Source of the DNA: an uncultured Planktomarina sp.
Lineage (GTDB): Bacteria; Pseudomonadota; Alphaproteobacteria; Rhodobacterales; Rhodobacteraceae
DNA length: 64,000 nt
Assembly: GCA_905182425.1 (NCBI GenBank)
Contig: CAJJBP010000009.1
Span: forward strand, 186,001-250,000
Direction of reading: 5' to 3'
The translations under genes and the position numbers were made by a program. Numbering within the stretch: position 1 is the first letter of the stretch; every line of letters begins with the position of its first letter. The notes beneath the pieces were generated by a model. It made no database searches, was not told the DNA's origin, and saw only the letters and a list, made by a program, of their open reading frames with translations. Positions 1 through 7,585 of this stretch are shown piece by piece.

Positions 1-26
1 ATGTATGCGTTCAATAAAACAGAAAG

Positions 27-586
27 ATGCACATTGATATACAACAAGCCTATGACTACATCGCTGAAGCATCTGATTTAGCCGATCTTTTATCCGATCG
101 TCCCGATCAAATCTTTAATCTAGAGACCCAGTTCAAATCATGAACAATTAATGATGTAGTTGGTCATTTATATTTGTTTGATCTTGCGGCTTTAAAAACT
201 CTTGAGGACCCATGGGCAAGAGGTTTATGACGCACTTGGCATCATACGCCCTGCAAAAGACAGCATTCGAAATATTTGTCACTTGGGCGGCGCCTTATGT
301 GGATCGAGTTTTCACAATCGTGGCCTAATAGCCCCATAAAAACAGCCCTATGTCCACCTAAAATCCCCCTCAGGTACGATTTGGGAATGGAACAACTCAG
401 AGGCAGAAAGCTGGGTGTGGGAACGCTCTAGCCTTTGCACAAGTTTTCACACAGGTGCGGAGTATCGATGACACTACACTTAAAGTTAAAGGCGCTGCAG
501 CCCACAAGTGGATGTCCATTACACAATGCTTTGCCAGCACCCTTGAAAACCCACCCATAAAAGGAACAAAACTTGTTCGAAGTTAG
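27..586 (+). pseudogene. decayed TIGR03084-type putative metal-binding protein
   Basis: I recognise pieces of a TIGR03084-family protein (DinB/maleylpyruvate-isomerase-like fold, function unknown). From the ATG at 27 an N-terminal stretch reads well until TGA at 141, where the family has Trp (FKS*TINDVVGHLYLFD), and again to a TGA at 228. The middle resumes in another frame (VYDALGIIRPAKDSIRNI), so part of the domain has been deleted. The C-terminal part returns near 330-586 with PSGTIWEW and, after another shift, DDTTLKVKGAAAHKWMSI. The combination of internal deletion, stops and several shifts is more damage than the single-base errors seen elsewhere in the window, so I call it a true pseudogene. 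It lies just outside the distal end of the integrative element. Confidence 0.6.
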
Positions 587-714
587 CAACATCACCAATG
601 ATAGTTTAGATAATACTAATCTCAAATTATTCCCAGCTGCCTCGGATAGTATGTTATGATCTTATTATCGTTAACTATGCTTATGTAGCGTTACTAAATG
701 AAGGACCTCTTTCT

Positions 715-975
715 TTGAACACCACACCCAAATCACTAAACAAAGACAAATTTAGAGCGCTTGGAGTAAAGCATAACTTTAAAAATTGTATGGGTAATAC
801 TACAAAGTGCTATGGCAATTCTGACCAAGACGCTGATTACTATGAGCTTTTTGTGGGTAAAGAACAAGAAGGGATTTTGGAGAACCCTGATAAACTAGGT
901 TGGGCCGAAGTTACTGAATTTTTGAAAAAACAACCGGATGATTGGTCTGAAGTATTTGGTATTAAATCAAAATAA
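715..975 (+). CDS. hypothetical protein, 86 residues
   Basis: Short open frame with a TTG start at 715, preceded by an AAGGA-like sequence near 700. The product is hydrophilic, has no signal peptide or membrane segment, carries two Cys, and has a central YYELFVGKE stretch followed by an amphipathic acidic C-terminal third. I do not recognise the family. It lies between the TIGR03084 relic and the distal attachment repeat, so it is outside the element as I define it but inside an accessory zone. Its start is uncertain and it could be a fragment of something larger. Confidence 0.4.
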   Translation: MNTTPKSLNKDKFRALGVKHNFKNCMGNTTKCYGNSDQDADYYELFVGKEQEGILENPDKLGWAEVTEFLKKQPDDWSEVFGIKSK

Positions 976-1125
976 ACCTCAGTGAGGCAAAAACTAAAAA
1001 ACTGCGGTCGGAAACTTAAATTTTTTCTCGATTAAAAAGTTAAAAAAAATAAGCTTATAAATAACTCAAATGATAATTAGCTTAATAATAATTATTATAC
1101 CGTTATATTTGAAATAGCAGATTTT

Positions 1126-1155
1126 TAATGGTGGGTCGTGAGAGGCTCGAACTCC
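1126..1155. repeat. distal attachment site (30-bp direct repeat)
   Basis: Thirty bases identical to 10721-10750, covering the CCA end, acceptor strand and part of the T arm of tRNA-Val. After one extra T the match continues for four more bases (CGAC) and then stops, and the bases just left of it also differ. No other tRNA parts are present, as expected for the distal att copy left by site-specific integration. Confidence 0.85.
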
Positions 1156-1312
1156 TCGACTTTCTAATATAATTAAAGCTTTATGTTAATTAATATACTG
1201 ATATATATGCATTTTTATACTATTACTTCATTTAATCTTAATCACTTAATCTGTAAAAGTAATGTCTATAGTAATGTCCATAGTACTTGCATTCTGTTTA
1301 GATACTTGGCAG

Positions 1313-2929
1313 TTATTTTTTGTACTTCTTGTACTTCTTAGGCATTAATATCTCATCTGGCGTGTACTGCACAGACGTTGATTTACTAGGTTTAACATTG
1401 AAGAACTTGTTGTGTTTATTCAGTCTGTTTAGATACCCAGTAGTTCTAATCTGGGCTTTAGGTAGATCAGCCATACGATCTAAATAGAAAACATAATCTA
1501 AGTGTCTCCACGCAACAGCGTCTTGATACATAGGCATGTTCTGTTTGTATTTAGTCACATCCTGCCCTGTGATGGAAACCCAAGCATCTTTCATAGCAGT
1601 TGAAAGTTTATCACGTTGGCTAGTTTGAACTATGAAACTGTCGTGGACAGAAAGCACAGGCGTATTACTCAGTAAGAAACGCTTGATTACAAACTCAACA
1701 ATCTTTCCATCTAAGTTCATTAGCTTCGTACCAGCACCAGTAGCTATCTGATCTGCGATAATGCTGTGCCTTGCTTTGATGCTATCAAGTATTTTACTCA
1801 GCACAGGGTTAGTAAAACTGAACTCTTCGTCCAATAAAGAGTAATCAAACTCTGATCTAAATGCTTTAAACAACGAAGCTTCATCACGAGCATTTAACGC
1901 TAAAAGAAGTAGTTTCTTAACAATCTCCCTAGCAACTTTACTGTCATCAATTCCAGCAACAGCAATGTCATATGGCCCTACTTGGTTTTCTTTCCAGTAA
2001 TCCACACCAGCATTGGCGTAGGCTAGAACTGGATGCAGACTTGAGAAGTCTAGCTCACGTGTCTCTTCATCATTAATCAGTATCTTCTTACGGTGATCCT
2101 CGCCTATCCGTTGCCAGAAGCCAACTAATGACCTTCCAGAATTTGTAAAAGAAGAGTTATTAAATATACGCCTAGTCCACTTAGACTTGTGAGTAATATG
2201 AACATGATGAGGCTTATCAGGGTCTTTACTACCCGCCCTCTTCTCAATCGTTAAAACAGGCGTTTCAGCCTCACCTATATCAATAAAAGTACGTTCTAAT
2301 AATTCATTGTATTCTTGGACAATCAAACGTTGAGATTGAGTTTCTTCTGTCTCATCATAACCAACAGGTTTAGCCTTAACTTTCTTCTTCCCTTTTATCT
2401 TTTCAACAGGTCCATGTAATACGATTACTTCTCTCTCATCTTCATTCCATATCATAAGCTCATGGAAAGCAGCCTTTTCAAACATAGAAACAAGTAAAGG
2501 TTCAGCCCATATACGAGAAACAAAACCATGAACGAAGCCCTCTTCAGCTTCCTTACCTTTAACGTAACCAATCAAACCGTTTTCACGTAAAGTATGAACA
2601 ACACCAATAGTTTTAGCGGAGATATTTAATTCATTGTAACGAGAGTCATTAGTACCAAAACTTTTACTGTAGAAGTCTCGTGTCATAGTAACTGAAACGT
2701 TTAAATCAGGATCAGTTATCCAAGCAACATATAAGTCCAATAAAACTAATTTAATATGACGTTTACTAACACTTTTCTTTCCATTCTGACTACTAAAGTA
2801 AGCGTCATAGATTAAAGAAACGAAGTCATTTACTTCTTTGTAATTAGACCAAACATGAACATCCAAAACTCTTGAATAGTTTAAATCTCTTGGAGCGTTA
2901 TTACTAATATTTGTATTTTCTGTAGTCAT
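1313..2929 (-). CDS. polymerase palm-motif protein of an integrative element
   Basis: 538-residue protein, no signal peptide. Residues about 79-125 (TMTRDFYSKSFG to ENGLIGYVKG) look like a winged helix. The C-terminal half carries motifs resembling single-subunit polymerase palms: RELDFSSLHPVLAYANAG at 291-308, with Asp294 in the place of motif A; a helix rich in R/K (VAREIVKKLLLLALNARDE, about 332-350) where a nucleotide-binding helix would lie; and PVLSVHDSFIV at 424-434, with His429-Asp430 like motif C of family A DNA polymerases and T7-type RNA polymerases. I recall this as a conserved, mostly unannotated proteobacterial family, often near integrases. A role in replicating the element is inference. 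It stands alone on the minus strand at the distal end, and the tail is Lys/Tyr-rich (KKYKKYKK). Confidence 0.75.
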   Translation of the reverse strand: MTTENTNISNNAPRDLNYSRVLDVHVWSNYKEVNDFVSLIYDAYFSSQNGKKSVSKRHIKLVLLDLYVAWITDPDLNVSVTMTRDFYSKSFGTNDSRYNELNISAKTIGVVHTLRENGLIGYVKGKEAEEGFVHGFVSRIWAEPLLVSMFEKAAFHELMIWNEDEREVIVLHGPVEKIKGKKKVKAKPVGYDETEETQSQRLIVQEYNELLERTFIDIGEAETPVLTIEKRAGSKDPDKPHHVHITHKSKWTRRIFNNSSFTNSGRSLVGFWQRIGEDHRKKILINDEETRELDFSSLHPVLAYANAGVDYWKENQVGPYDIAVAGIDDSKVAREIVKKLLLLALNARDEASLFKAFRSEFDYSLLDEEFSFTNPVLSKILDSIKARHSIIADQIATGAGTKLMNLDGKIVEFVIKRFLLSNTPVLSVHDSFIVQTSQRDKLSTAMKDAWVSITGQDVTKYKQNMPMYQDAVAWRHLDYVFYLDRMADLPKAQIRTTGYLNRLNKHNKFFNVKPSKSTSVQYTPDEILMPKKYKKYKK

Positions 2930-3192
2930 AATAAAATAATAAATAGAAATAACTTATATCTACAATACTTAAATATTCTTAACTTTATCTTAACTCTATT
3001 CCATTACCCAGACTTTTCCATATCTAAGTTTTAAAGATAGTATAAATACTTATATAAAGCAGTTAGTTAAGGAGACTAAGCCCTTAACAAAGGTCCTGTT
3101 TTAGTGTATAACTTATCCATATTAAAAGGCTACTCAGAGCTACAGCTTTGACCCCTTTTCACCCCCCATAAAATTAGAAAGGTACTCATATT

Positions 3193-3354
3193 ATGGACTC
3201 AGAATCTAATCAAAAGTTCTCACATTACCTCGTAATGAAAAGAACTAATCCAAACCAATACTGGACTAAAAGAACACACGAACAAATGACCAAAGCCTAC
3301 AAGCATCAGGGCAAAGCGTTCTTCGATATATACAATAGGGAGCTTAATCCGTGA
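3193..3354 (+). CDS. small hypothetical protein, 53 residues
   Basis: ATG at 3193 is preceded by AGAAAGG about 10 bases upstream. The 53-residue product is basic and polar (HYLVMKRTNPNQYWTKRTHE in its first half) with no membrane segment. Its stop codon overlaps the GTG start of the next gene by four bases (GTGA, 3351-3354), a translational-coupling arrangement that supports both genes being real. Family not recognised. Confidence 0.5.
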   Translation: MDSESNQKFSHYLVMKRTNPNQYWTKRTHEQMTKAYKHQGKAFFDIYNRELNP

Positions 3355-3749
3355 ACATATTCTCATTATTACAAAAGGCAGAAAAACGGCTGCGAACAAA
3401 TGATCCACTTTACCATGATCAAGCTGACACACTGTTAGGAGTATTACGATCATTTGGGATTCTGCCTTACAAACGATCAAGTCTAAATGGAAGTCTGCAT
3501 AAACTGGTAGCAGCGACTATCGTGGAGGCATTTGATGCAGATACCACTTTAGACATTGGAACACGCAGAGCAGGAACATTTCATCGTTACGGTTTTAGTA
3601 CAAAGATAATCTCATACTATGACAAGATGGTATCTGAAGGATTACTCGTATCACGCACTGGTAAAGCTTCTGGAGCATTAGTTATTGGTGAACTAATTGA
3701 TGCCTTACCTAGACGATGCAAAACACGCACTAGTGTAATAATATTTTAA
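3351..3749 (+). CDS. hypothetical protein, 132 residues
   Basis: GTG start at 3351 overlaps the preceding small gene by four bases. The product is basic and looks soluble. Residues about 70-118 (RRAGTFHRYGFSTKIISYYDKM to VSRTGKASGALVIGELID) alternate helix and strand in a way that could form a small DNA-binding or winged domain, but I do not recognise the family. Position just downstream of the divergent gap to the palm-motif gene would suit an element regulator or replication accessory; that is inference only. Confidence 0.5.
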   Translation: MNIFSLLQKAEKRLRTNDPLYHDQADTLLGVLRSFGILPYKRSSLNGSLHKLVAATIVEAFDADTTLDIGTRRAGTFHRYGFSTKIISYYDKMVSEGLLVSRTGKASGALVIGELIDALPRRCKTRTSVIIF

Positions 3750-3950
3750 ACGTAAATAGTTGTAAACAATTACAATAAAAATGTAGTTGAAACAATACCC
3801 TAACTATACTTCACACTCCGTCAACACGCTGGTTTTTATAGTAACAGATACTGTTAAACCTCAGTTGCTGACTTTCCAAAAAGTACAATGACAAAACTCT
3901 TGGAAACTGTGTGAGATCAAACCGCCCTATAGATAAAAAAGGAATTAAAT

Positions 3951-4472
3951 ATGGCAGGATTAATGAATCAGACCAACACCAAAAGTGAATTACTCACGGC
4001 AATTAGAACAGCTTTTGGCCCACCATCAGGTGGAGCACAGAGCCTACAGCAACGCATTGAAGCACTGACACAGAGCCAACTGCAAACGGTACTCACGTAT
4101 GCTCAACTAGTAAAAATGGCTCAGAGTTATAGCTTTGGTAATGCTCAAACATACAAGCAGCTAGTGGACAGCATGTATCCTAATATGCAGTTCAGTCTAC
4201 GGAGCATCGTAGCAGACCTCTTACAGGATGCAGAGCCAATAGAAGTAGTTTCACCAGTAGAGCCAGAGCCTACGCCACGTGAACTATCAAAGGAGTTCTA
4301 TGATAATCTCACACCGCTGCCAGCACTTAAGCCAGCCAAGCGTTACCCTGAGACAGACGCAGAGATCTCAGAATTACTTACTAATTTAATGAGGGAGGCT
4401 TACGGTGATGAACGGAACCGACAAAGCCAGTGTTGGACTAAAGCCAAAAGCAAATGCTCCATTCAAAGATAA
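3951..4472 (+). CDS. hypothetical phage-like protein, 173 residues
   Basis: ATG at 3951 follows an AAAAAGGAATTAAAT ribosome site. The product is soluble, Gln/Leu-rich and helical in its first 80 residues, then has an acidic Pro-rich linker (VSPVEPEPTPREL) and a last helical part. Its final 68 bases overlap the next gene in another frame, and the last 20 residues are basic with two Cys, unlike the rest, so the natural end may be earlier. Family not recognised. It heads a tightly packed run of plus-strand genes that includes a lysin, so a phage-like structural or packaging accessory role is possible but unproven. Confidence 0.5.
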   Translation: MAGLMNQTNTKSELLTAIRTAFGPPSGGAQSLQQRIEALTQSQLQTVLTYAQLVKMAQSYSFGNAQTYKQLVDSMYPNMQFSLRSIVADLLQDAEPIEVVSPVEPEPTPRELSKEFYDNLTPLPALKPAKRYPETDAEISELLTNLMREAYGDERNRQSQCWTKAKSKCSIQR

Positions 4473-4914
4473 GGCGGCATTCCTAGCAGCTATGAACACC
4501 AGTGGCGAAGGAAGTTGCATGCCGATCTGTGGAATCTCACACAAGATAATCTTAGCTCAGGCGGCTTTAGAAAGTTCATGGGGTAAAGCTGCTTCAGGTT
4601 CCAACAACCTAATGGGTATCAAGAGTCATGGCTTAGCTGGTGGTAAGGCTGTCGCTACAACGGAGGTCATAGACGGTAAAACCGTAAAACTTACTGACAA
4701 CTTCCGTCAATATAATAGTCCAGAAGATAGCATCAGGGGATATGGTAGTTTTCTAAAGAGCAATAAACGCTACCGTCACTTTCTCAATGCTGGAGCAGAT
4801 AACGAGGACGCTCAACTTACTGCTTTGCAACAAAGCGGATATGCTACCGACCCTAAGTACGCTCAGAAGCTAAAGTCTATTATCAAGGGTTTGCCTAGCG
4901 GTGATGACGCATGA
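4405..4914 (+). CDS. GH73-type N-acetylglucosaminidase (lysin, FlgJ-like domain)
   Basis: 169-residue protein with a glucosaminidase domain over most of its length. ALESSWGKAASGSNNLMGIKS (first half at 54-60 with the presumed catalytic Glu56; NLMGIK after it) and FRQYNSPEDSIRGYGSFL are signatures of the GH73/FlgJ C-terminal family, which cleaves peptidoglycan glycan strands. There is no signal peptide, so export would need a holin or another route. Start is GTG 4405 or ATG 4408; a strong GAGGGAGG at 4391-4398 supports either. It overlaps the previous gene by 68 bases and the next by four (ATGA). In this context it is best read as an element-encoded endolysin or a remnant tail-associated muramidase. 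Confidence 0.8.
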   Translation: MMNGTDKASVGLKPKANAPFKDKAAFLAAMNTSGEGSCMPICGISHKIILAQAALESSWGKAASGSNNLMGIKSHGLAGGKAVATTEVIDGKTVKLTDNFRQYNSPEDSIRGYGSFLKSNKRYRHFLNAGADNEDAQLTALQQSGYATDPKYAQKLKSIIKGLPSGDDA

Positions 4915-5189
4915 TCCACACATCAATAACCCTTCCAGAGCATCACGCAGACTATCCCAAACTTTGGCAATCCACATGTAAGAAGTTTCGTATCATCCGT
5001 TGCTGTGATGACATCCAATATATCTTTCAAAGTTTCCGTAAACCTAAATGGAGATCACTGAGTTTTCACATGTACTACGAAAGTTTACTATACCGCTGGC
5101 ATAGTATGCCCGAACTACCTGCAGAGCCTCCATATAAGGTGGTCTGTAGAGGGGTTTCACGTTCTCTGGACCTTGTGGTGAGGGTCTAG
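4911..5189 (+). CDS. small hypothetical protein downstream of lysin, 92 residues
   Basis: ATG at 4911 overlaps the lysin stop by four bases (ATGA), indicating coupled translation. The 92-residue product is basic and aromatic-rich (FRIIRCCDDIQYIFQSFRK; HMYYESLLYRW) without an obvious membrane span. Family not recognised. Its position right behind a lysin would suit a lysis or structural accessory gene, but it lacks the transmembrane segment expected of a holin. Confidence 0.5.
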   Translation: MIHTSITLPEHHADYPKLWQSTCKKFRIIRCCDDIQYIFQSFRKPKWRSLSFHMYYESLLYRWHSMPELPAEPPYKVVCRGVSRSLDLVVRV

Positions 5190-5203
5190 CACAGGAGGGG
5201 GAA

Positions 5204-5332
5204 ATGATTATTGAGATGACTGCCAAGGACATTGAGGAGCAGCCAGAGATGTCATCTGATGAGATTATCAAAGGCGAAGTAGAATGCTCACAGTGGCAGG
5301 AAAGGGATGACATATGGTGGGCGAGTAGGTAA
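5204..5332 (+). CDS. very small acidic protein, 42 residues
   Basis: ATG at 5204 lies just after a very strong ribosome site (AGGAGGGGG, 5193-5201). The product is acidic in its first two thirds (MIIEMTAKDIEEQPEMSSDE) and ends with a Trp-rich DDIWWASR. It is too short to classify. The strong ribosome site 14 bases after the preceding gene's stop, in a compact run of coupled genes, is the main reason to believe it. Confidence 0.45.
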   Translation: MIIEMTAKDIEEQPEMSSDEIIKGEVECSQWQERDDIWWASR

Positions 5333-5443
5333 GTTTGCTCAACAAGCTGCTTGAAGTAGGTAGAGTGTGTATCGGACTTTGAGCTGAACTATTGAATGGT
5401 ATTGAGTAGCGTTGAACTGCTATGAACGGATTGAAAATATCAG

Positions 5444-6517
5444 ATGACTAAACCTATAACAACAAATCGTCTTCACGGTTTAGACCTTGCTCGTTTTTTG
5501 GCGTATGTTGGAATGGTTATCGTTAATTTTAGTGTGGTGATGGGTGCTGACGATGCTGGTGGATTGTTTGGCTCAATGATTACTTCTTTTCAAGGGCGTG
5601 CGGCAGCGACTTTCGTTGTTCTTGCGGGTGTAGGATTAGGGTTATCTCTGGCTCCAAAATCTAGCAATGACTCAACGACATTTTTGACTAAAGGCGTTTG
5701 GCTAACGACTAAGCGTGCTGGCTTTTTATTGGTTGCTGGTTTGCTCAATATGTTAGTGTTTAGTGCTGATATTCTTCACTACTACTCTTTCTATTTCTTT
5801 TTTGGTGCCTTGTTGGCATCTAACTCAAAGACTAAGTTGATTGGTTTCATTGTGCTGCTTAATGTTGTTAGCGTATTTTTACTGCTAACTTTAGATTTTG
5901 ATAAGGGGTGGGATTACAGCACTTTAGAGTATGCTGGGTTTTGGACGCCTGAAGGCTTTATAAGAAACCTTTTCTTTAATGGCTGGCATCCAGTTATTCC
6001 TTGGCTTGGTTTTCTGCTATACGGAATAATTATCAGTAGGATAAATCTACACAGCAGGGTTTCGCAAAAGCGATTGATAATTTGGGGATTACTAGTGTTT
6101 GTACTGACTGAAATGTTAAGCAAATTAATGTTGCGACTAGCTAGCGATGAACTTACGCAAATATTATTTGCTACTGATTCAATACCTGCGATGCCGCTTT
6201 ATAGTCTCGCTGGTATGAGTGTGGCAAGTGTAATAGTTGGTATATGTTTGATGTTTGGTGATAGGTTCGCAAACAGCAGAATGCTGAGATTATTAGGCGC
6301 CCCAGGAAAGCAAACATTAACGCTTTATATTGCTCACATATTAATAGGTATGAGTATATTGGATGAATTGGGTATGATTGGCGTGGCTCAACCTCCTGCT
6401 CTTGTGTTGGCAGTGGCATTGTCCTTTGTCGCAGTAATGTTGATTTATGCGAATATATGGCAAGCCTATTTCAAGCGAGGACCTTTGGAGGCATTAATGA
6501 GGAAGGTGACTGGCTAG
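5444..6517 (+). CDS. DUF418/HGSNAT-like polytopic membrane protein
   Basis: 357-residue integral membrane protein with about nine or ten hydrophobic segments. The start NRLHGLDLARFLAYVGMVIVNF matches the first helix of the heparan-alpha-glucosaminide N-acetyltransferase/DUF1624 and DUF418 (YeiB-like) families (first part RLHGLDLARFLAYVGMV), and GAPGKQTLTLYIAHILIG near residue 285 matches the DUF418 helix. Members are presumed acyl transfer or transport proteins of the cytoplasmic membrane; the substrate is unknown. The ribosome site is weak. It lies between the phage-like run and the relic strip, with no adjacent partner gene, so it is best read as cargo. The assignment rests on these two motifs. 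Confidence 0.65.
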   Translation: MTKPITTNRLHGLDLARFLAYVGMVIVNFSVVMGADDAGGLFGSMITSFQGRAAATFVVLAGVGLGLSLAPKSSNDSTTFLTKGVWLTTKRAGFLLVAGLLNMLVFSADILHYYSFYFFFGALLASNSKTKLIGFIVLLNVVSVFLLLTLDFDKGWDYSTLEYAGFWTPEGFIRNLFFNGWHPVIPWLGFLLYGIIISRINLHSRVSQKRLIIWGLLVFVLTEMLSKLMLRLASDELTQILFATDSIPAMPLYSLAGMSVASVIVGICLMFGDRFANSRMLRLLGAPGKQTLTLYIAHILIGMSILDELGMIGVAQPPALVLAVALSFVAVMLIYANIWQAYFKRGPLEALMRKVTG

Positions 6518-6589
6518 TGACTTCCCTGTACGTTTCTGTTCGCTCTCTTGCTTGATACAAACGAACAGAAACCTCAACGTAATAAGGGA

Positions 6590-6855
6590 TGATGGTGGCT
6601 TCTTGGGCTTTGCAGCTTTGATTGCATCCTTAGGGCTGAGTGTAGCTTGGCTCGGACTATTCAAGGCAAGACTGGGGCAAAGCATAGAGCTATTCTTGCA
6701 TCATTCTTGATACTATCATCACTTGGTCAGGTGGAACTACAAGCCAAGACACTACAGGCTTCAGCTTCTTCCCTGCGTCTGGTGCGTTAACTATCAAAGC
6801 AGTTAGAGCTAAGCTAGTTCAAGCAAGCTATCTGACTGAGTTTGACGAAATGTAA
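6590..6855 (+). pseudogene. fragmented phage-like ORF
   Basis: No single frame is open, but three consecutive pieces read like one protein through shifts: GGFLGFAALIASL (about 6594-6635), LARTIQGKTGAKHRAILASF (about 6650-6710) and WSGGTTSQDTTGFSFFPASG continuing to YLTEFDEM and a TAA at 6853-6855. The last piece resembles the C-terminal part of a phage structural or recombinase-associated protein, but I cannot name the family. It merges into the serine recombinase fragment that follows. At least two indels are needed, so this is probably a relic. Confidence 0.35.
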
Positions 6856-7085
6856 TGTCCTCAGTAGCTCAGTTTGAAAGAGAAATGATGCTGGAACGCC
6901 AACGGGAAGGTATTGCTAAGGCTAAGTCTGAAGGGAAATACAAAGGTAGAAAGCCAACTGCACGTGCCAAGACTGACATGGTTAAGCTTGCGTTGGCTCA
7001 AGGAGTAAGCAAGGCTCAGGTGTGTCGGGATTTAGATATTAGTAAGACTAGTTTGTATCGCATCATTGGTGAGTTGAAGGGGTAG
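6855..7085 (+). pseudogene. C-terminal fragment of a serine recombinase (resolvase/invertase)
   Basis: 76 codons matching the end of a resolvase/invertase: SSVAQFEREMMLERQREGIA is the end of the catalytic domain and E helix, GKYKGRKPTARA is the hinge, and VSKAQVCRDLDISKTSLYRI is the C-terminal helix-turn-helix. The N-terminal catalytic domain with the active serine is missing; upstream sequence belongs to the unrelated fragment before it. Without the catalytic domain it cannot recombine DNA, though the HTH could still bind. I read it as the remains of an earlier mobile element nested in the island. Confidence 0.75.
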
Positions 7086-7093
7086 AAAACTAT

Positions 7094-7258
7094 TTGCAAA
7101 AGCATAGCAATCTAGCTGAACGGATGCGCTATAAGATTGGGGTGGAGCCATTACGCAATGTATTGGGTTTCATTTATCAAGGGTATTGCTCTGACTTGTT
7201 TGGTTCTCTGGCTGATGTGCTGAGTGAGAGCAAACACCGCGGTGACCAAAGGAGATAA
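7094..7258 (+). CDS. possible small ORF after the recombinase fragment
   Basis: An open frame of 54 codons from a TTG at 7094 to TAA at 7258, product with mixed charge (SNLAERMRYKIGVEPLRNVL). There is no clear ribosome site, and the frame is open without interruption from within the recombinase fragment. It may be a fragment of a larger gene whose start was lost. Family not recognised. Confidence 0.25.
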   Translation: MQKHSNLAERMRYKIGVEPLRNVLGFIYQGYCSDLFGSLADVLSESKHRGDQRR

Positions 7259-7267
7259 ACGCACTGT

Positions 7268-7585
7268 TTGGTATGTTTAAGAAAAAGGCTGGCAAGCGAA
7301 GATGATAGCTTCGGCTCGAATGGTGAAATTTTATCTAATGGTCCTCACTTCAAGTGGAATCTTGTCGCTATTTCCGGATTGGTCGTAGCGATTATAGGTT
7401 TGAATTTATGGCTTATTCCTGTTTACGGATTAGATGGTGCTGGATTTACTTTGGTTATAGCCTATGCAATTTTCAACACCACCAAGGCCATTTATTTATG
7501 GCATAAAGAGCGCATTCAACCTTTTGGCACTGCGCAATACAGAATATGTACCAAATGTGTCCACGACGATTTATTATTTGATTAA
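7268..7585 (+). pseudogene. C-terminal fragment of a polysaccharide flippase (Wzx/MATE-like)
   Basis: Up to 105 codons from a TTG at 7268. From about residue 34 the product has two hydrophobic helices (NLVAISGLVVAIIGLNLWL and FTLVIAYAIFNTTKAIYLW) separated by IPVYGLDGAG. This loop and helix pair is typical of the C-terminal end of polysaccharide-biosynthesis (Wzx, MVF superfamily) flippases, in which IP.YG..GAA...... is recurrent. The other ten or so helices are absent and the first 30 residues do not fit. It ends four bases into the convergent metallopeptidase gene. I read it as the tail of a transferred surface-polysaccharide gene. Confidence 0.55.
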
